The notes under the pieces: generated by a model
Told to the model about the DNA's origin: nothing
The model's input: only the letters and a program-made list of their open reading frames with translations
Database searches by the model: none
In this document: positions 57,767 through 64,000 of the stretch, in pieces
Position numbering within the stretch: position 1 is the first letter of the stretch
Layout: each line of letters begins with the position of its first letter
Assembly (NCBI GenBank): GCA_963995525.1
Contig: OZ023206.1
Coordinates: 66,921,823 to 66,985,822 of the forward strand
Direction of reading: 5' to 3'
Origin: Escarpia spicata
Taxonomy: Eukaryota; Annelida; Polychaeta; Sabellida; Siboglinidae
DNA: 64,000 nucleotides
Made by a program: the position numbers and the translations under genes

Positions 57767-59689
57767 AACACAGCGTTCCAATAATCAATTATGATTCCCA
57801 TTGAAATGTATCCTAACTTAGAAAATGAGTGTAGTCAATTATGATCAAGATATTTCTGGCAAGTAATCATTATTACAATCCTGTGATAATGGTTACAGGC
57901 TGTACATCAAATAATGTCATTTATAATAATAAAATAAATATTGCACTCCACAGAAATTGTAGCTACCAGTTCAACATAAACTTTCACTAACACAGTCAAA
58001 TAGAAGGGAACACATCAGATAATATGAAAGGGATACTGAATTGTCAGTGAACATAACAATATTACTTTGTTTCTTTTGTCTTGGAAGCTCGAGTAGTTTT
58101 ACCTCATTATTGACGCATCCTATAACAAATCTTGTGACACGATACCACTTAATCACGAATAACGCTATGATCTCATGGCATTAATTTTTACCGAACATGA
58201 TGCCTTTGTTTAATGATACAAATAACACAACTAGTAATGTATTTACTTTGCCTAGACAACATCGAACATGACATGTGTTCATGTTGACGTTCTAAAATGT
58301 ATAAAAAACTTAGCTTCTGCTATATTTTATGTTTCTTACAAAATCCAATGCAGACAATTTGCAGCAATAATCTTGACATTTACCTTAAACCAAAATCCAA
58401 CCAGTCTTGATTTTTTACTTTTAGTCAGTTTATAAAACGCAAAAGAAAGAAAGTGCCCGCAGCAGACCATAAACGTGCTTTTAGAATTTACTATTGTACA
58501 TGACTGACACGTCGCCCACTTGACTGTGAGATACCCTTGTAGATTATGTCCAATCAATTAGCGAATTAACAACCGCTGGCACGTGGAAACAATTATTCGT
58601 CTTTTTTGCCGTTTTATCTTAAAATAGCATATTATGTGAAAAACAAGTTTATTTGGAGTTGAGGAACGTCATATATAGTGTATGGGGCATGTTGACTCAT
58701 TGGTAATTTGTATTTAAACAAACCAATGCTTCAATTTGTTATTATCTAAACTCTAGTAGCCAACGGACAATATAACAACTACTGTTTAAAAATCTTCTCC
58801 AAAAAAAATCTAGTCCACTGGCAATCTTAGGGGTCATCTCAGAACATCGATGTCAGATATTAGACAAAATTACTTTATTTTTGGGAGGGGGTCTAAGACA
58901 ATTTCATCTGGCCTCACACGTAGCTGTTTCGTTTTCGACTTTAGTCCCCCTCACTTTGACCACTACTTACCTAAAAAAGCCGTTGCTTGGCGTATGTGTC
59001 AATTTGGATAATGGACACATAGTGGAATAATCTGACTGCGGGATATTTTTGTACATAAGTAATTTTGTGAACAAATACTTTAAAATGTTACTTAAGTACT
59101 TTCTTGGAGGAATACTTGTACTTTTACTTAGTTACTTTATTGAAGTACTTGTACCAGCTCTGAGTAAGGGCTCTTTTAGAATAGTGTATGTACATATTTT
59201 GAGTCAATGACATACAAAGTACATGCGTATACCAAATGTCCTATTGTAAAGGTGAGAATTTTGATAGTCAAGTCTACTGCTAACAAGAGCCAGTGGAAGA
59301 TGACGTGAAGGCAATCCCATACTGGATCAGAGAGTGATTTTTATCTGAGGTTGCCTGGGGTAGCTAAACAAATATACATAACAAAATGGGCCAAGAGGCC
59401 CTGAACTCCTTTGGACTAATACGTCGATATGTGACCCCGGCTGACCAAATGAGTGATAAGTCGTACACATTTTAACATTGTTTTCTTACATTCTTGTAAA
59501 GGTTGGGTAGGGTGCTTTACACGGTTTCAAAAATTATGACTGCTACAAAAATTGGCAAAGTTATGGAGCATTGAACATGGCAGGGGTCAAAAAGTTAAAA
59601 TGAAGGATACGGCTGTTGAAGTTTTACATTATATATGCAAATGGTTGCATGGAAATATTACATGCATGACATTCAAATGTGGCACAAAC

Positions 59690-59843
59690 AACCGTCAACA
59701 TGCAACCACTAAAACCCCAGAACAACCGTCAATATGCAACCACTAAAACCCCAGAACAACCGTCAACATGCAACCACTAAAACCCCAGAACAACCGTCAA
59801 CATGCAACCACTAAAACCCCAGAACAACCGTCAACATGCAACC
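59690..59843. repeat. 34-bp minisatellite, 4 units plus 18 nt (unit C)
   Basis: Same unit as at 35917, four full copies. The second carries the same AATATG variant as the second copy in A. Confidence 0.95.
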
Positions 59844-60180
59844 GGTACTCGGCAGGATGGCCCTACTCTCCTGTCAGCCTGGCCACATTTAACCTGCATA
59901 TAATATACATATTACATGGGTGTCAATCAATTGACAAACAATATAATTATTGATTATACTTTACTGATTATAAACAACATCTTAATGTATCACGCATGCA
60001 TTGTATCATGGAATAAACCAGCTAAAGCGCTATATACACATACTTATATACAAACAGGTAATCTGAGGTTAAGCAAGAATGACACAATATATACATCCAA
60101 TCTACTGTGGATTACAACCACCAGCAATATAGAACACTGGCCAAAATAATGCCATCATCTAGCGATTAACAGCGAACACA

Positions 60181-60519
60181 ATGTTCGCACAATCATTACC
60201 AACTACCGGTAAATGCAATTCACACGAAAGCTACGTACCAAACAGGTTTCATACAAATCTTGTTCTTACCGCATTATATAAAAAAGATGTGTTGTTTAAT
60301 GTCGCCCAACACAGCTTAACGAGGCTAAATAGAAAGTTATCGCAAACAAGAAATACAGCCTTAAATTTAAGTTACAACTACAACTCACAGGGCATGATGA
60401 TCGACGTGGACACATACAAAGATAATACATCTTACCAACCTCAGGGTGTCCCAGTACAACTAACTACTGAAGGTGTGATCCATGTTCACACTTGCTGTGA
60501 CCTTTTTGACATTCGATAG
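60181..60519 (+). other. 112-aa ORF, unit C copy
   Basis: Unit-C counterpart of 36408-36737. One fewer T near 60509 shifts the end to FDIR. No function can be assigned. Confidence 0.3.
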
Positions 60520-60949
60520 CTTTGAACGACAGAGCATACTGAAGGCGACTTCAGAGGACTTCTTCTGGTATCTGCCCAGAAGTGGGAAGATTTCCCGAAC
60601 ATATTCGGAAACGTATAAAAAAGGTTCTATCCCTTGAAAATATATTTCAACCAACTCCAGTTTATGTTACAAATAAGTTATTATATATCTATCGTATAGT
60701 ACTATACACATCAAACACATACAACCAATTATTTTTGGTAAATGCGTGAAATTTCAAATAGTACCTGTCAAATTTCAAATAATACCCGTCTTGGTCCATG
60801 GAGCTAACTGCTACAAGTTGTTTAAATTGACTAATCAACACAATTAATTAAGTGATGTTATAATCTTATATATATAGTATGCATGTTTAACTCATATGAC
60901 ATGTACAAATCAAGAACATGCCTTATAATTTAAATGTACACACATGTAT

Positions 60950-61802
60950 TTACGCAATGCAACAAGACAACACCAGATATGGAAGAAATGTGGCCAGAAT
61001 AACCTTCTGACATTTATTTATTATTCACCCGATAATTGGATGAGTTATTAGCTAAAACACAATACAATCAAATGTGGGCCATTTGAGGTCTTAAACATTG
61101 CCCCATTTATTTTACCTATACATTCTAAAAACAAGGCCCACATTATAGAATATCATATTTAAATTATGGTAATACACCAGAACTATTAAAAAGACGCCTC
61201 CCAGACATTTAGACGATTAAAACTACTAACTATTACCACATCCTAGAGAGAGGTGGGGCCATTCCGCCACACCGTTTATTAATCCTACTTTAATTACCGC
61301 CCTAAAAACCCTGCGTACACTTGAAGGAGGAAAAAGCCTTAAGGCAAAACCTCATGTACCATTTAGAAACAGGGAAAAGCGTCAGCAAAGCTAAAATTAT
61401 CGCATGTGCGTGTTGTGAAAATCCCATACATACTTATAACTAGTCTTATGGCAGGAGGGGAGGGAGGTGGAGTCAAAACTGATACGATATTCGATAAACA
61501 ACTGAACACGAGGAATTTCAAATGTGGCCGCTGCTGGAGGTGCAGTGGCCTTTTATGTCCTGAATGGTCGGACTAGTTTTTACTGTATCACTACGCTAAA
61601 GCGCGGGAAGGCCGGCACGCCTCCTGGCTATTGGACTCTGAACTGGGCGGGACGGCCGGTACGCCTTCAGGCTATTGGACTCTGACCTGGTCAAGGTACA
61701 GTGTCAGCTTGTTTACCTAGCTTGCAGGCTGGCTTTAGGACTTTAGTGTTGCCTTGGTTGCCTCGCGTAAAACTTATTATGCAATGTAATCGCATAAATC
61801 CC
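60950..61802. mobile_element. 0.85-kb GC-richer insertion, unit C only
   Basis: Units A and B read 'cacatgtatatatgcaaaag' through this point. C carries about 853 nt starting TTACGCAATGC and ending GCAATGTAATCGCATAAATC. The ends are faintly inverted (TTTACGC / TTTATGCG) and the target may be TA. Inside, two copies of a 44-bp GC-rich segment start at 61603 and 61647 ('gcggga.ggccgg.acgcc', then 'ctattggactctga'). No ORF is recognised. It is probably a non-autonomous DNA transposon; the class is unknown. Confidence 0.55.
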
Positions 61803-63404
61803 TATATGCAAAAGTATGTTTTTAGAAAGCACACAAAAAAAGCAATCAAACTATGATATATATGTGATGACATTTCAGAAAAAAAATCACAGTACCATAG
61901 TAAAGGAATATTTGAGTGTAGATTAAAAAATAAGAGGCAGTTTGAAATCTTGGTTGTCTATGAATATTAAGCCTAAGACATTAAGCTAATTGTAATAATT
62001 ATATTATAAATAAAATAATGGACTCTTAAAGTTTTTGCTTTGTACAATGCACATCCATACCAACACTTACAAAATCTTCTAGCTATAAATAAAAAAATTA
62101 ACTGTTGCAGAAGCCATCACAAAAATATATAAAAATGCTAGAATAGATTGATATTTAATTTATAGTAAATAATATGAATTTATTTATGATTTACCTTTTT
62201 AATAATCTAGGTTTTCATAACAAGCCAGTTTGATCAAAAAATTCTCAAATTTCTGCATTTGGAAATGGGATATCTCTGGAAGTAATTATGCTATATACAA
62301 ATAAGGCAGAATGGCAGTGTTTCCAAATGTGCTAATGTTGGCTCAAAATGGTGGCCAATTTGTTTGTTACCATGAAAACAGGGGTTTGGCCTGACAAAAG
62401 TTCAATATATTTTTACCCAGTATGATCCATTCCATACTTTGGACAGACAAAATTGCACAATTTCCACAAATAAAAAAATAATCCTATCTACCTGTTGTGT
62501 CTGGCCTTATCATATGGCATGTCAATAAACATTGTAAAGATGGTCAGTTTTAAGGGGAAGTAAGAAAGCAGATGGTTTTACTGTATAAAAAAACAGTTTG
62601 GCTCTTGATATCAATCATCATGACTGTATTATTAAGACATTCCAATATTATATCAAAGTTTTCATTTACACTATAACGATGAAGCGTATAATTGAGTTTC
62701 GATATATCACGCTTTGCCCAGAAACCTTACGTATATATACAGTATACATTATATGATATAATAATATTCAATAATTCAGAATGCATACACACAAACACTA
62801 TACCACTGTTACTGATTTCATTGTTGTGCAACCTGGAGAAAGCTTGCTTTTGGCCATCATGCAGCGAGGACATCAAGCTGAAATAAATGGAAAGAACACA
62901 ATAAAAATACAATGTGTGTGGCTAGTAAATAAATAGTAATATAATAGTATACTGTCAATAAAAAAATTGAGCATTTGAACAATTGTTGATAGTCTGGATA
63001 ATTACTTAGCAAAGTTTAAGTATCTTAGTCTGGGTATTCCTTCCTTCCGAATAGTGATCACAGTTATTATTGACTTTTCTATCACTGTACATTTTCTTAC
63101 TTTTTTGTTCAAGTGACAGCGTAATGGCCAAGGCCTCTTTTTGTACCTGTATTTAAGTAGAAATAATGAAAAAGGTAGGACATTCTCTCGAACTCAAAGC
63201 ATGCATATGTTAGAATGACAAATTGCCTTCAGTTGGTTACACCCACAACTGATGTTCTGTCGGTGCTGGTAATTAATTTCCATGTTGAAAATAAATAGAT
63301 ATAGTTGCGTCATTATATCCTTGTGTCAAATTAATTCAATTGTACGTTTCTACACCGCATAGCAGGAAAGAAACATTGGGGTCATTGCATCTGAAAAAAT
63401 CAGT

Positions 63405-63724
63405 TTGAATTTTTCACTAGGATGTCACACACCGACTGGTTTTCCAACTCATGAACTTACCCATATATATTGCAGCAACTACGTCTAGTAGACGTGACAG
63501 CGATCGTCCTTTATATATTACTATTAGGCTTATTAAAGCATATTTTATATTATTTATATAGCACTTTTAATAGTCTATGTTGCACACGTAACTGCAAGTT
63601 GAGCGATAATTGAAGCATATCGAAGCAGAGAACTAAAATTATTTCGTAATTAGCTGTTAAATATTATTACTGTGAGTCAAATTGTTATAAAACAACACAT
63701 AACAATACTACCTTTTGTTTCGTG
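63405..63724. other. Sequence beyond the triplication, nothing recognised
   Basis: Single-copy-looking AT-rich DNA follows the end of unit C. No match to the units or to other repeats in the window. Confidence 0.4.
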
Positions 63725-63910
63725 GCATGAATACAACCGCTGGCCCGACTTGTTAATTATAATACATAAGGGTGTTCTGGTCTTCCTGGTCCAGATGACT
63801 TCCTTGATATGCTGGATTCTTCAGTTGCGTTCCTTGTCTACAATTTTCGCTCCCTCCCAGTCTATGATATGGTTTTCAGTTGTCGCATGGTCGGTTAGGG
63901 CGGATTTATT
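63725..63910 (-). mobile_element. Penelope-like element, C-terminal endonuclease-region fragment
   Basis: The minus strand reads KSALTDHATTENHIIDWEGA, then KIVDKERN-stop-RIQHIKEVIWTRKT. This resembles the GIY-YIG-associated end of Penelope-like retroelements (S.L.DH....H.IDW..AK.....R...R.IKEAI.IRK). One stop and loss of frame afterwards show decay. The remainder of the element may continue past the window. Confidence 0.65.
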
Positions 63911-64000
63911 GATTATCACGTGCACGATGACGTCATTCAGCATCATCGGTACTGAAGAAGTCAGCATGAGACATTAGACGAAAGCCTCTACCAGCTAAAA

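Larger units (their letters stand above)
53020..63403 (+). repeat. Tandem unit C (10.4 kb)
   Basis: Third unit. The left join is identical to that of B; the right end stops at '...gaaaaaatcagt' (63404), after which unique sequence starts (ttgaatttttcac). C-specific are an 0.85-kb insert (60950-61802), loss of the part equivalent to about 37679-37897 (junction at about 62306), the broken LRR exon acceptor, and extra stops in the YADD LINE. Confidence 0.9.

Overview
The window is eukaryotic nuclear DNA, AT-rich and dominated by transposable elements. Spliced exons with canonical AG/GTAAGT borders, LINE, DIRS, Penelope-like, hAT and tRNA-SINE sequences, and LRR exons of the NLR/ribonuclease-inhibitor kind all point to an animal, most likely a marine invertebrate with an expanded NLR-like repertoire. 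I cannot name the species. I see no rRNA, intact tRNA, CRISPR or bacterial gene structure.

The only host-gene signal is a series of six plus-strand exons (10463-10546, 11957-12040, 16586-16669, 27508-27591, 39728-39811, 53758-53841). Each is exactly 84 nt, is bounded by phase-2 introns, and encodes one 28-residue leucine-rich repeat. They share flanking intron sequence, so they look like successive copies of one exon-plus-intron module in a large LRR gene whose introns have filled with transposons. No NACHT or other effector domain is present.

Layout: 1-3230 holds dispersed repeats related to LRR-intron flanks and a duplicated repeat-borne ORF. 3256-5760 holds a LINE tail (minus) and a decayed DIRS element. 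5790-9093 is an inverted-ended repeat whose left part is triplicated; a minus-strand LINE fragment and a 43-bp minisatellite follow. 10200-17030 carries three LRR exons in otherwise plain intron. 17219-22190 is an L2-like LINE split by a minus-strand LINE with a PHD-like finger. 22745-26035 is a second DIRS element carrying a MITE.

26397-63403 is a head-to-tail triplication. Unit A is 26397-38989, B is 38990-53019 and C is 53020-63403, and each unit carries one LRR exon. The junctions lie inside a tRNA-SINE at a CAGT microhomology. Once unit-specific insertions and deletions are removed, each unit is about 9.7 kb. The insertions are a CR1-like LINE in A, a LINE with a nested hAT plus a truncated LINE in B, and an 0.85-kb GC-rich insert in C. 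B and C share a deletion that A lacks. The window ends in a Penelope-like fragment.

The main story is LRR-array growth by tandem duplication of transposon-laden intron-exon units, followed by decay: exon C has lost its splice acceptor, and an inverted piece of exon B lies at the end of a nearby LINE insertion.
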